From NCBI RefSeq assembly GCF_007989805.1, contig NZ_BJUB01000001.1, positions 62,001 through 126,000 on the forward strand: a DNA stretch of 64,000 bases, in the 5' to 3' direction. Below are positions 54,377 to 62,898 of this stretch, in pieces. The position numbers and the translations under genes are program-made. The stretch's first letter is position 1. The number at the start of each line of letters is the position of its first letter. The notes under the pieces were generated by a model, which did not search any database, had not been told where the DNA came from, and saw nothing but the letters and a program-made list of their open reading frames with translations. The stretch comes from Cellulomonas xylanilytica (GTDB lineage: Bacteria > Actinomycetota > Actinomycetes > Actinomycetales > Cellulomonadaceae).

Positions 54377-54820
54377 ATGAGCACCCTTGACGAGGTCGGC
54401 GAGCGCGACGGCTGGCGATGCTGGTTGTGCGACGAGCCGGTCGACCCCGACGCGTCCGTCAACGCCGACCGCGGCCCCAGCATCGACGGCGGCGCGGTGC
54501 CGAAGGGAAAGAAGCCGGTCCCCGGCTCCGAGCGTCTGGCGCACCGTGCCTGCAACACGAAGAAGGGAGCGGTCAAGCCGGTCGTCGCCTGGTCGCCGGA
54601 CCTCTTCGTCGTGGACCCGGCCCCGATCGTCGCCAGCGTCGAGCGGCTGACCCGCAAGGGCGGCCGTGAGGTGGTCGGTCGCTGCCCGACGCGTGCGGAC
54701 GGCGATGCGGCCGCGACCTGGCTCGTGGACCGCCTCTCGCGGTTCGCGCCCGGCCTGCGCGTGGCAGCCGACGTCGAACCGGGCGGGGGTCAGTTCCTGC
54801 TGGTGCTGCGCACCGTCTGA
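54377..54820 (+). CDS. Degenerate HNH-nuclease-like zinc-binding protein
   Basis: The 147-residue protein has a zinc-finger-like CWLC (Cys15, Cys18) and AHRACNTKKG (His56, Cys59, Asn60), the frame of an HNH/Zn-ribbon nuclease. The first catalytic His, expected in a D-H-x-x-P motif, is replaced in ADRGPSIDGG (Arg32). The C-terminal 75 residues have no recognised fold. It may bind nucleic acid without cutting. The start ATG 54377 is fixed by a TAGTCT hexamer six bases upstream. Confidence 0.75.
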   Translation: MSTLDEVGERDGWRCWLCDEPVDPDASVNADRGPSIDGGAVPKGKKPVPGSERLAHRACNTKKGAVKPVVAWSPDLFVVDPAPIVASVERLTRKGGREVVGRCPTRADGDAAATWLVDRLSRFAPGLRVAADVEPGGGQFLLVLRTV

Positions 54821-54827
54821 CGCGGGC

Positions 54828-55751
54828 TCAGCTGCGGGAGGGGAGGGACGGCCGCAGGGCCGGAGCCGGGGACACGGTCCTCCCCGGACACCCGCCGACG
54901 ATCGTCAGTGTGAGGCCGTGCGCGACGCTGCGACGCAGTGCCGCGGCGAGCACGTCGGCGACGACCGGTCCCACCCGACCGACCCCGCGCAGGTCGACCG
55001 TGACGTGCCCGAGGTCCACCGCCGCGAGCATCGCGCGCGAGATCGCGTCGGCCAGCTCGTCCTTGTTCGACAGGTCGACCGACCCGGCCACGCGCAGGAC
55101 CGACGCGTCCGCGCTGCGCTCGGTGTGCAGGTCGAGGCGCCGGCGCCGGGCCGTGGGGACCGGAGACGCGGTGGTGCCGCAGAGGGTCTCGTCGAGCAGC
55201 TCGCTCGTCGTCGCCTCGATCCCGCCGGCCGCGACCTGCACCACCCTCTCGGCGAGCTCGCGCAGCCGGGTGTTGTGCCGCTGCGAGCTCTGCTTGAGGA
55301 CGCCGAAGGCCGCGTCCTCGTCGACGCCGTAGGTGAGCATGAGGATGCCCTTGGCCTGGTCGATCGTGGCGTGCGACTCCAGGGCGAGCGCCAGCTCCGA
55401 GTTCACGCGCTCGGCCAGCAGCGTGTCTCGTGCCCCCGTGACGTCGACGAGGAACCCGGTCACGTCCCCGCCGCCGCCGGCGATCGCCATGACGACGTGG
55501 CGGACCGCACCCGACATGCTGACGAGGCGGTACTCGCACGCGCGAGGGTCCGGGTCGTCCCTGCACCCGTCCAGGGTCCCGGCGACCACGGACCGACCCT
55601 CCGGGTGCACGTGGGAGAGCAGGAGCTCGCGGGTGGGGACCACCTCGCCCGGCTGCATGCCGTGGATCAGGAACATGTGGTCGGACCACCACCACCGGTC
55701 GCCGTCCGCGCCGGACCGGAAGCGGCCCACGTCCGTGCTGGTCGCCGTCAT
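54828..55751 (-). CDS. PAS-ANTAR-STAS protein
   Basis: The 307-residue protein has a PAS-like sensor region (about 20-105), an ANTAR RNA-binding domain (about 115-175, with QAKGILMLTYGVDEDAAFGVLKQSSQ) and a STAS domain (about 204-295) of anti-anti-sigma type. ANTAR proteins bind twin hexaloop hairpins and block termination; STAS domains bind anti-sigma kinases. The fusion would link the two. ATG 55751 has GGGGG nearby. The STAS domain has a Ser at the normal phosphorylation region (VDLSNKDEL), which is close to but not the canonical DSSG motif. Confidence 0.85.
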   Translation of the reverse strand: MTATSTDVGRFRSGADGDRWWWSDHMFLIHGMQPGEVVPTRELLLSHVHPEGRSVVAGTLDGCRDDPDPRACEYRLVSMSGAVRHVVMAIAGGGGDVTGFLVDVTGARDTLLAERVNSELALALESHATIDQAKGILMLTYGVDEDAAFGVLKQSSQRHNTRLRELAERVVQVAAGGIEATTSELLDETLCGTTASPVPTARRRRLDLHTERSADASVLRVAGSVDLSNKDELADAISRAMLAAVDLGHVTVDLRGVGRVGPVVADVLAAALRRSVAHGLTLTIVGGCPGRTVSPAPALRPSLPSRS

Positions 55752-55973
55752 CGGAACCCCCAAGTGGTGGCACCGTGAGGAGACCGGGAACCGGGGGCTC
55801 GTGTCTGAACCACCAGCACGTTCGTCACGACGCCGTGGACGGTACCTCCCAGGCTATGCCTTGTGGGGGTCAGGGTCGCCGTCCCGGGGTGGCGGGTTCG
55901 GCGGCTGCACCGCCGAGGCGGGCTGGACCCGGCAAGATAGGGACCTGACCCCCGCGCCGGCGAGAGGACCCTC
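55752..55973. other. Divergent intergenic region, 222 bases
   Basis: It holds the upstream regions of the ANTAR and antiporter genes. No twin hexaloop hairpin typical of ANTAR targets was found by eye. A minus-strand TACCGT lies in the middle. Confidence 0.5.
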
Positions 55974-57647
55974 ATGGCTGCAGCGGCCCTGTACCTCGGC
56001 GCCGCTCTGCTCGGCGGGCTCGTCGCGGTGCTCCTGCGGCTGCCGCCCCTCGTCGGCTTCCTCGCGGCGGGCTTCGCCCTCGGCGCCGCGGGTGCCCCCG
56101 ACCTTCCATACCTGGAGCCCATCGCCAGCTTCGGTGTGGTCCTGCTGCTGTTCGCCATCGGGCTCAAGCTCGACGTCCGCACGCTGCTGCGCCGCGAGAT
56201 CTGGCTGACCACCGTCGTGCACCTCGCGATCAGCGTCGCGATCGGGCTCGGGTTCCTCGGCCTGCTCGCCGTCATCGGGTTCGGCTACGTGGCGGGCGAG
56301 TCGTTCGGCGCGCTCGCGCTCGTCGGCTTCGCGCTCTCGTTCTCCTCGACCGTGTTCGTCGTCAAGGTGCTCGACGACCGCTCCGACACCACGGCCCTGT
56401 ACGGACGGATCGCCGTCGGCGTGCTCGTCATGCAGGACGTCGCGGCGGTCATCTTCCTGTCGCTGTCCAGCGGGGAGCCGCCGAGTCCCTGGGCGCTCCT
56501 GCTCGTCCTGCTGGTTCCCGGGCGACGCCTGCTGTACCGGGTCTGGGACCGCGTGGGACACGGCGAGCTGCAGGCGTTGTTCGGCGTCTGCGTGGCCGTG
56601 GTGCTCGGGTACGGGCTGTTCGAGCTCGTCGGCATCGCCGGTGACGTCGGTGCCCTCGTCGTCGGCGTGCTCCTCGCGGCGCACCCCCAGGCGGGTGAGC
56701 TGTCGCGGTCGCTCATGACCTTCAAGGACCTCATGCTGGTGGCGTTCTTCGTGCAGATCGGCCTGCACGGCACGCCCCACGTGCTCGAGGTCGGCCTCGC
56801 GCTCCTCCTGCTGCTGCTCCTGCCCATCCAGGTCGCGGCCTACGCGGTCGTGCTGTGGCTGATGAGGCTGCGCCGCCGCACCTCGTTCCTCGCCGGCCTC
56901 GTCCTGTCGAACTACTCCGAGTTCGGGATCATCGTGGTCGCCGTCGGTGCCAGCACCGGCCTCCTCGACGAGCAGTGGGTGGTCGTGGTCTCGCTCGCCG
57001 TCGCGTTCAGCTTCGGGCTGTCCGCGATCGTCAACCGCCGCGGCGTCGAGCTGGCCTCTCGGCTGTCCCGCCTGCTGCCCGCACGCGACAGCGACCGGCT
57101 CCACCCCGACGACCGGCTGGTGGACATCGGCGACGCGGACGCCCTCGTCCTGGGCCTCGGGCGCGTCGGCTCTGCCACGTACGCACGGCTCCGCGACGAG
57201 TACGGGCTGTCCGTCGTCGGCGTCGAGCACGACCAGACCCGTGTCCTCGCGCTCGAGGACGAGGGGTACGAGGTCGTGCGCGCCGACGCCACGGACCTCG
57301 AGTTCTGGAACCGCGTGCAGCGGGCCGGCCGGGTCAAGATGGCCGTGCTCGCGATGCCGTTCCACAACGCGAACCTCATCGCGCTCGCACGGCTCCAGGC
57401 CGCCGGCTTCACCGGCAAGGTCGCGGCCGTCGCGCGGTACGACGACGACGTCGCCGAGCTCGAGCGGCACGGTGCGGACGCCGTGTTCCACCTGTACGGC
57501 TCGGCCGGGTTCGCGCTCGCGGACCACGCGGCCGAGGTGCTGCTGCAGGGCCGGGCCGGTTCAGCGCCGGCACTGCACCCCCCGGCGCGGCCGGGCGACG
57601 AGCGGGACGTCCTCGACCCGCTGGAGCGCCGGGCGGAGCCCGCCTAG
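55974..57647 (+). CDS. CPA2-family cation/proton antiporter with TrkA-N domain (KefB-like)
   Basis: The 557-residue protein has about twelve membrane helices (residues 1-350), then a TrkA-N/RCK NAD-binding domain (Rossmann GxGxxG in LGLGRVGSATYARL near 389) that ends near 540. It probably exchanges K+ or Na+ for protons and is gated by nucleotide through the RCK domain. ATG 55974 has a GAGAGG site. It stands alone between a sensor protein and a small regulator. Confidence 0.9.
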   Translation: MAAAALYLGAALLGGLVAVLLRLPPLVGFLAAGFALGAAGAPDLPYLEPIASFGVVLLLFAIGLKLDVRTLLRREIWLTTVVHLAISVAIGLGFLGLLAVIGFGYVAGESFGALALVGFALSFSSTVFVVKVLDDRSDTTALYGRIAVGVLVMQDVAAVIFLSLSSGEPPSPWALLLVLLVPGRRLLYRVWDRVGHGELQALFGVCVAVVLGYGLFELVGIAGDVGALVVGVLLAAHPQAGELSRSLMTFKDLMLVAFFVQIGLHGTPHVLEVGLALLLLLLLPIQVAAYAVVLWLMRLRRRTSFLAGLVLSNYSEFGIIVVAVGASTGLLDEQWVVVVSLAVAFSFGLSAIVNRRGVELASRLSRLLPARDSDRLHPDDRLVDIGDADALVLGLGRVGSATYARLRDEYGLSVVGVEHDQTRVLALEDEGYEVVRADATDLEFWNRVQRAGRVKMAVLAMPFHNANLIALARLQAAGFTGKVAAVARYDDDVAELERHGADAVFHLYGSAGFALADHAAEVLLQGRAGSAPALHPPARPGDERDVLDPLERRAEPA

Positions 57648-57657
57648 ACCGTGCCGG

Positions 57658-57888
57658 TCAGAGGCCGTGCGCCCGCGCCCAGGCGACGGCCTCGGCCCGG
57701 GTGGACACGCCGATCTTGCGGTACGCGCTGCGCAGCTGGGTCTTGACCGTGTTGCGGGTCACCCACAGCCGCGCGGCGATGTCCTCGAGCGTGATGTCCT
57801 CGCCCAGCTCTCCCATGACGACGCGCTCGCGCTGGGTCAGGGCGCTCAGGCCGGTGGCGGGCATGGGGACGGTCTGCTGGCTGGTCAC
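57658..57888 (-). CDS. Small LuxR-type HTH protein without receiver domain
   Basis: The 76-residue protein is little more than a LuxR/NarL DNA-binding domain (ALTQRERVVMGELGEDITLEDIAARLWVTRNTVKTQLRSAYRKIGVSTRAEAVAWA). GTG 57888 has AGGAGG six bases upstream. It is 10 bases from the antiporter stop. With no sensor or receiver it must be regulated by expression or by a partner. Stand-alone LuxR HTH proteins of this size are not rare in actinobacteria but are poorly understood. Confidence 0.88.
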   Translation of the reverse strand: MTSQQTVPMPATGLSALTQRERVVMGELGEDITLEDIAARLWVTRNTVKTQLRSAYRKIGVSTRAEAVAWARAHGL

Positions 57889-58077
57889 GGTGTGCCTCCT
57901 GCGGTGTGACGTCGGTGCTGCTCAGGAGGTCGTCCCGTCGGCGGGGGAGCCTGACGTCGGCCTCACCCTCTCTATCGGCACGCGAACGGGTGAATATGAC
58001 AGTCGAGGGACCGGTGATTCTGCCGATCTCGGGAGGGTCGTCACCCGATCGGCCGATGTGGGCCCCTGACCTGCTGC

Positions 58078-59694
58078 TCAGTGCAGCCGGGGGAGTATCT
58101 GGTCCGTCGCGAGCACGGCCCGGAAAGGGTCTCCCCGCTCGGCGAGCCGGTCCAGGATCGTCCGGACGGTGAACGCGTCGGGCCGCAGCCACGGCTCGTC
58201 GAGCTCCTCCCAGGTGATCGGGGCGGAGACGGGCGCACCGGCCGCCGCGCGCGGGCTGTACGGGGCGACGAGCGTCTTGTTGATCGCGTTCTGCGTGTAG
58301 TCGAGCCGCGCCTGGCCGCCGCGCTCGCGGACCTCCCACCGCCAGCTGACGATGTCGGGGACGACCTTCCCGACCGTGCGCGACAGCGTCTCCACCCAGG
58401 CCCGTGTCTCGTCGAACGTCGGACCGGTGGCGATGGGGACCCAGACCTGGATGCCCCGGCGCCCGGTGAGCTTGGGCTGCGCCCGGACGCCCAGGTGCGC
58501 GAACGCGTCCCGGTGCAGACGGGCGAGGACCAGGACGTCCTCCCACGGCGTCGACGTGCCGGGGTCGATGTCGATCAGCGCGTACGTCGGCAGGTGCGGC
58601 TCGGCCGTGCGCGACGTCCAGGCGTGCCACTCGAGCGCGCCGAAGTTGGCCGCCCAGACGAGGGTGGCCGGCTCGTCGACGACGACGTAGGTGGTCGTCT
58701 CGCCGGGGTCGGCGTCCGGGTTGTCCCACCGGCCGACCCAGCCGGGGGCGTGCGACGGCAGCTGCTTGTGCCAGAAGCCCTTGCCCTGGGCGCCGTCGGG
58801 GTAGCGGTGCATGTTGAGCGCGCGCCCGTGCAGGTAGGGCAGCACCACCGGAGCGATCTGCGCGGCGTACCGCACGAGGTCGCGCTTGGTGACGGGCGCC
58901 TCGCCGTCGCGCGCCGGGAACAGGACCTTGTCCAGGTTCGTCAGCCGCAGCCGCCGGCCGAACAGCTCCCACGTCCCGGCCTTCCCCAGGTCGTCCAGCG
59001 CCCCGAGCTCGTCGGCGCTGGGCGGCTCGACCGTCGGCGCGCGCAGGTCGATCGACGCCTCGGCCGCCGGGAGGTCGGAGCGCCACAGCCGGTCCGGGTC
59101 GGCCTTGACCTCGTCGTTGGTCCGTCCGCTGAGCACCGACCGGGGGTGGTCCTCGGCGTCCCAGCCGGGCACGGCGTGCTCGTCCCGCTTGTGCAGGAGC
59201 AGCCACTGCTCCTTGCCGCCCGCCTCGCCGCGGCGCACCAGGACGACGTGGCCGCGCAGCTTGGAGCCGTGCAGCTCGGCGTGCAGCTCGCCCGACGCGA
59301 CCTCCGCGGCCGGGTCGCCCGTCTTGTACGGCTCCCACGTGCCCTGGTCCCAGACGATGACGTCACCCCCGCCGTACTCCCCGGCGGGGATGACCCCCTC
59401 GAACTGCATGTACTCGATCGGGTGGTCCTCGACGTGCACCGCCATCCGGCGCGCGGCCGGGTCGAGGGTGGGCCCGCGCGGGACGGCCCAGCTCACCAGG
59501 ACGCCGTCGATCTCGAACCGCAGGTCGTAGTGCAGGCGCCGGGCGCGGTGCCGCTGGACGACGAAGCGCCGGCCGCCGTCCTGGTCCGGTGCGGGCCGGC
59601 GGTCTCCGGACGGCTCGGGGGTGCGACCGAAGTCGCGCATCGACCGGTAGGTGTCGAGCCCTCCCGATCTCCCGGTGGTCCGCTCCTCGCCCAT
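58078..59694 (-). CDS. LigD-like 3'-phosphoesterase-polymerase protein without ligase domain
   Basis: The 538-residue protein has a LigD phosphoesterase domain (about 35-160: HYDLRFEIDGVLVSWAVPRGP, HVEDHPIEYMQFEGVIP, GEYGGGDVIVWDQGTW) and a primase-like polymerase domain (about 240-530: LTNLDKVLFP, LIDIDPG, WRWEVRERGG). Metal ligands appear intact in both. The ATP-dependent ligase domain of full LigD is absent. It would trim and fill broken ends in Ku-type end joining, with the ligase or Ku encoded elsewhere. ATG 59694 has a GAGG site. Confidence 0.92.
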   Translation of the reverse strand: MGEERTTGRSGGLDTYRSMRDFGRTPEPSGDRRPAPDQDGGRRFVVQRHRARRLHYDLRFEIDGVLVSWAVPRGPTLDPAARRMAVHVEDHPIEYMQFEGVIPAGEYGGGDVIVWDQGTWEPYKTGDPAAEVASGELHAELHGSKLRGHVVLVRRGEAGGKEQWLLLHKRDEHAVPGWDAEDHPRSVLSGRTNDEVKADPDRLWRSDLPAAEASIDLRAPTVEPPSADELGALDDLGKAGTWELFGRRLRLTNLDKVLFPARDGEAPVTKRDLVRYAAQIAPVVLPYLHGRALNMHRYPDGAQGKGFWHKQLPSHAPGWVGRWDNPDADPGETTTYVVVDEPATLVWAANFGALEWHAWTSRTAEPHLPTYALIDIDPGTSTPWEDVLVLARLHRDAFAHLGVRAQPKLTGRRGIQVWVPIATGPTFDETRAWVETLSRTVGKVVPDIVSWRWEVRERGGQARLDYTQNAINKTLVAPYSPRAAAGAPVSAPITWEELDEPWLRPDAFTVRTILDRLAERGDPFRAVLATDQILPRLH

Positions 59695-59718
59695 CCGTCC
59701 TCGCTCCCGCCGCGACGT

Positions 59719-59762
59719 GTGCCCGACGACGACAGCCTGCCGGACCTGTCGTCGTCGGGCAC
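59719..59762 (-). terminator. Terminator after the manganese catalase gene
   Basis: A perfect 17-bp stem (59719-59735 with 59746-59762) and a 10-base loop lie seven bases after the catalase stop, upstream of the LigD-like gene. Confidence 0.85.
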
Positions 59763-59768
59763 CCGGGC

Positions 59769-60650
59769 TCACTCCTTGTGCAGCTTGTCCTGCACCGTGC
59801 CCGCGATCTTCTCCATGGCGTTGGGCAGGTCCGTCGTGCCGTAGAGGCGGGAGTCCGGCCGGGTGGGGGGCGGCATGGGGACGCCCGCCGGGGGCTCGGC
59901 GACGTACGTGAACTCTCCCTTGCCGTCCGGGGTCGGACCCGACGCCCAGGACCCCTCGGCCGCCTTCTCGCCGTCGGAGAAGTTGATGTACTGGTAGGCG
60001 ACCTCGCGGTCCTCCTTGTCGAGCGGGAAGTTGCTGGGCACGGGCAGCTCCTCGGCGCCTTCGGCCCGCAGCTCGGCGGCAGCGGCGAGCCACTGGTTCT
60101 GGTGCATCGTGTCCCGGGCCAGCAGGAAGCCCAGCAGGTCCCGCACGCCGGTGTCGTCGGTCATGTGGTAAAGCCGGGCGACCTGCAGGCGGCCCTGCAT
60201 CTCGGCGTTGGCGTTCGCCGTGAAGTCGGCCAGCAGGTTCCCGCTGGCCGTGATGTAGGAGCCGGACCACGGGTTGCCCATGCTGTCGACGGGCCGTGCT
60301 CCGGCACCGGCGACGATCGCGTGCTGCAGGTCGGTCCCGCCGATCACCGCGGCCACGGTCGGGTCGTCCTGCATCGCACCCTCGGTGACGCCGACGGGTG
60401 CCTTCTCCAGCAGCTGGGCGATCATCGTGGCCAGGATCTCGACGTGCCCGAACTCCTCGCTGCCGATCCCGAACAGCAGGTCGCGGTACTTGCCGGGGAT
60501 GTGAGTGTTCCAGGACTGGAACGCGTACTGCATGGCCACGGTGATCTCGCCGTACTGGCCGCCGAGGACCTCTTGGAGCTTGCGGGCGTACACGGCGTCG
60601 GGCTGGTCGGGCTTGGCCTGGTGCTGGAGGGTCTGCCGGTGCAGGAACAT
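59769..60650 (-). CDS. Manganese catalase
   Basis: The 293-residue protein is a non-haem di-manganese catalase that breaks down hydrogen peroxide. Metal ligands are readable in the LQEVLGGQYGE, EEFGHVEILATMI, NANAEMQGRLQ and LLARDTMHQN segments. ATG 60650 follows GGGAG. A 17-bp terminator separates it from the LigD-like gene, so they are separate transcripts or partly coupled. The 216 bases upstream of it (60651-60866) hold its promoter and no gene I can see. Confidence 0.94.
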   Translation of the reverse strand: MFLHRQTLQHQAKPDQPDAVYARKLQEVLGGQYGEITVAMQYAFQSWNTHIPGKYRDLLFGIGSEEFGHVEILATMIAQLLEKAPVGVTEGAMQDDPTVAAVIGGTDLQHAIVAGAGARPVDSMGNPWSGSYITASGNLLADFTANANAEMQGRLQVARLYHMTDDTGVRDLLGFLLARDTMHQNQWLAAAAELRAEGAEELPVPSNFPLDKEDREVAYQYINFSDGEKAAEGSWASGPTPDGKGEFTYVAEPPAGVPMPPPTRPDSRLYGTTDLPNAMEKIAGTVQDKLHKE

Positions 60651-60854
60651 GGAGAACTCCCGGAGGGGTCGGCCGCCGGGCCGTGCCGACGGCGGCTGTC
60701 TGCCCGGGTCGGCGTCGCGGTGCCTGGGGCCTCCGCAGGTCCTCGACCTGAGCCCCGACACGCTGCTGCATCGGTGGACGTCCCGCGGCGTACCGGGGCC
60801 GTCCCCTCGACGGTAGCCCCCGTCCCGGGTGCCGCAACCCGGCCGGGCGGATGG

Positions 60855-60860
60855 CACCAT
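60855..60860 (+). promoter_or_regulatory. Weak -10 candidate (CACCAT) for kinase gene
   Basis: CACCAT ends six bases before ATG 60867. It matches TAnnnT only at positions 2 and 6, so this is the least sure of the leaderless sites. Confidence 0.25.
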
Positions 60861-60866
60861 GACGTG

Positions 60867-61796
60867 ATGCCCGTGGAGCCGGCCGTCCTCGCCGAGGCGA
60901 TCGCCGCAGCCCGCCGGGCGCTCCCGGGGGTCCGCCCGGACGGGTGGCTGCCGTCCGTCCAGGGTGCGGTCGGGCACGTCGTCGGGCTGGCGGACGCCGA
61001 TGCCGGACCGCTCGTCCTCAAGGTCTACCCGGCGTCCCACGTCGGCGCGCTCGGCACCGAGGTGCTGGCGCTGGAGCTCGCGGCGAGCGCGCTGACCCTC
61101 GAGGTCCCGCGCGTCGTGCTCCGCGGCGACCTCAGCCACCCCGGCGTGGACGGATTCGTCCTCATGACGAGGATCGCGGGCACCCGGTGGGCCGACCTGC
61201 GGCCCGTGCTCCGTCCCGAGACCACGACCGCGCTCGCCCACGCGGTCGGCGCCGAGCTGCGTCGGCTGCACGAGGTGCGCGGCACGCGGTACGGGGCGTT
61301 GGTGGTCGACGGCTCGTCGACCGCCTCCGCCTGGGACCGGGTCGTGGAGCGCAGCACCATCGCGCTGACCGACTACGTCGCGACGAGCGGGTCCGCCGCC
61401 CTCGCGACGCGGGCACGCAGGTTCGTCGAGGACCGTCGTGCCGCCGTCGACTCGTGCGCCGGGCCGGTGCTGTGCCACCACGACGTCATCGACGGGAACC
61501 TCCTGCTCGACGGAACACCGACCCTGGTCGGTGTGCTCGACTTCGAGGCGGCCACATGGGACGACCCGCTCAGCGACCTCGCCCAGACGCTGGTCCACGT
61601 CCGCTTCCACGCGCCGGGCGACGTGCCCGCCCTGCTGGCGGGGTACGGCATCACGTCCGACGACGAGCGGGCACGGCTGGCCGTGTACGACGTCCTGCAC
61701 GTCGTCGCGGAACGCGCCTGGATCGCCCACGACCGCCCGCACGGCTGGCGCGGGTCGGTAGCCGCGCTCGACCACCACCTCGCCACCGTGACGTGA
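60867..61796 (+). CDS. Aminoglycoside-phosphotransferase-like kinase (APH fold)
   Basis: The 309-residue protein has the APH/choline kinase fold: a P-loop-like strand with LVLKVYPASHVGA, the Brenner-type catalytic VLCHHDVIDGNLLLDG and the metal DFEAATWDDP. It phosphorylates a small hydroxyl-containing substrate; antibiotic resistance is not implied by sequence alone, as such kinases are often metabolic. It sits alone between the catalase and two LacI genes. Confidence 0.85.
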   Translation: MPVEPAVLAEAIAAARRALPGVRPDGWLPSVQGAVGHVVGLADADAGPLVLKVYPASHVGALGTEVLALELAASALTLEVPRVVLRGDLSHPGVDGFVLMTRIAGTRWADLRPVLRPETTTALAHAVGAELRRLHEVRGTRYGALVVDGSSTASAWDRVVERSTIALTDYVATSGSAALATRARRFVEDRRAAVDSCAGPVLCHHDVIDGNLLLDGTPTLVGVLDFEAATWDDPLSDLAQTLVHVRFHAPGDVPALLAGYGITSDDERARLAVYDVLHVVAERAWIAHDRPHGWRGSVAALDHHLATVT

Positions 61797-61863
61797 CGCT
61801 GCCCAGGGGTGTCGAGCGCGCCGAGGTGCGCAGCCGCTCCCCGGTGCGGGGCCGCGCCGCCTC

Positions 61864-61869
61864 TACGCT
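61864..61869 (+). promoter_or_regulatory. Candidate -10 element (TACGCT) for the tandem LacI operon
   Basis: TACGCT ends six bases before GTG 61876. Confidence 0.5.
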
Positions 61870-61875
61870 GTGCCG

Positions 61876-62898
61876 GTGGCCACCACTGTGCGAGACGTCG
61901 CAGCCCTCGCGGGCGTCTCGGTGAAGACGGTCTCCCGCGTGGTGAACGGTGAACCGCACACCCGCCCGGAGATGGTCCAGCGTGTCATGGCCGCCATCGC
62001 CGAGCTCGACTGGACCCCGAACCCGAGCGCGCGCTCCCTGCGCTCGCGGCGGACGGGGCTGATCGGCGTGGGGGTCGCGGAGCTGCGGCGCCCGTACCTG
62101 GCGACCCTGGTCCAGGCACTGGTCACGGAGGCCGACCGGCGGGGCCTGCCGGTGGCGGTGGAGCCCCACCACGGGGACCCGGACCGGATGCGCTCGCTGC
62201 TCGACGCACGCGGCCGACTCTTCGACGGCCTGGTGCACATCGGTCCGCTCGAGCCGGGCGTGGCGACCGACGGTGCACTCACGGACCGGCCGGTCGTCGT
62301 GGTCCAGGGCGGGGACGTGTCGGCGGAGGTGGACCAGGTCCGCGAGGACGCCGACGAGGCTGTCGCCCTGATCGCCCGCCACCTCGCGGTGATGGGCCGG
62401 CGGCGGCCCGTGCTGCTGGGCGCGGACCGGGCTCGCACGGTCGGGGAGGGGGCAGACGTCCCGTCCGCATCGATGCGCGCCGCACTGGCCCGGGCCGGCC
62501 TCGACGTCGGGGACGTCCCGGTGGTGCGGCTGGACGGCGTCGCGGACCGGAGAGCCGGGGCCGATGCCGCGGTCCGCGCGCTGGACGACCACCCCGGGAC
62601 GGACGTGCTGGTCTGCGCGAGCGACGAGGTCGCCCTGGGCGCGCTCGCGGTGCTGAGCGCCCGCGGGGTGGACGTCCCCGGCCGGGTCGCCGTCATCGGG
62701 TACGACAACCTCGACGACGGGCAGTTCACCACGCCGACGCTCACGACGATCGACCCCGGAGCGGGCAGGCTCGCCCGGGTGGCGCTCGAGCTGGTGGCCG
62801 ACCGGCTGGCGGGACGGGCCGGCGCCCGGCCCGCGGTGGTCACGCTCCCGGTCGACCTCGTGCGCCGGGACTCGACGCTGGGGCAGGACCGGACATGA
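61876..62898 (+). CDS. LacI-family regulator 1 of a tandem pair
   Basis: The 340-residue protein has HTH ATTVRDVAALAGVSVKTVSRVVNGE and a binding core with GYDNLDDGQFTTP near the C-terminus. GTG 61876 is preferred over GTG 61870 because of the -10 spacing. Its stop overlaps the next LacI start (ATGA). No sugar genes lie inside the window beside it; the target may be to the right. Confidence 0.92.
   Translation: MATTVRDVAALAGVSVKTVSRVVNGEPHTRPEMVQRVMAAIAELDWTPNPSARSLRSRRTGLIGVGVAELRRPYLATLVQALVTEADRRGLPVAVEPHHGDPDRMRSLLDARGRLFDGLVHIGPLEPGVATDGALTDRPVVVVQGGDVSAEVDQVREDADEAVALIARHLAVMGRRRPVLLGADRARTVGEGADVPSASMRAALARAGLDVGDVPVVRLDGVADRRAGADAAVRALDDHPGTDVLVCASDEVALGALAVLSARGVDVPGRVAVIGYDNLDDGQFTTPTLTTIDPGAGRLARVALELVADRLAGRAGARPAVVTLPVDLVRRDSTLGQDRT

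Noticed and set aside
60867-61796. Kinase considered as an antibiotic-resistance gene
   Set aside because: Only the general APH fold is visible; nothing points to a drug substrate.
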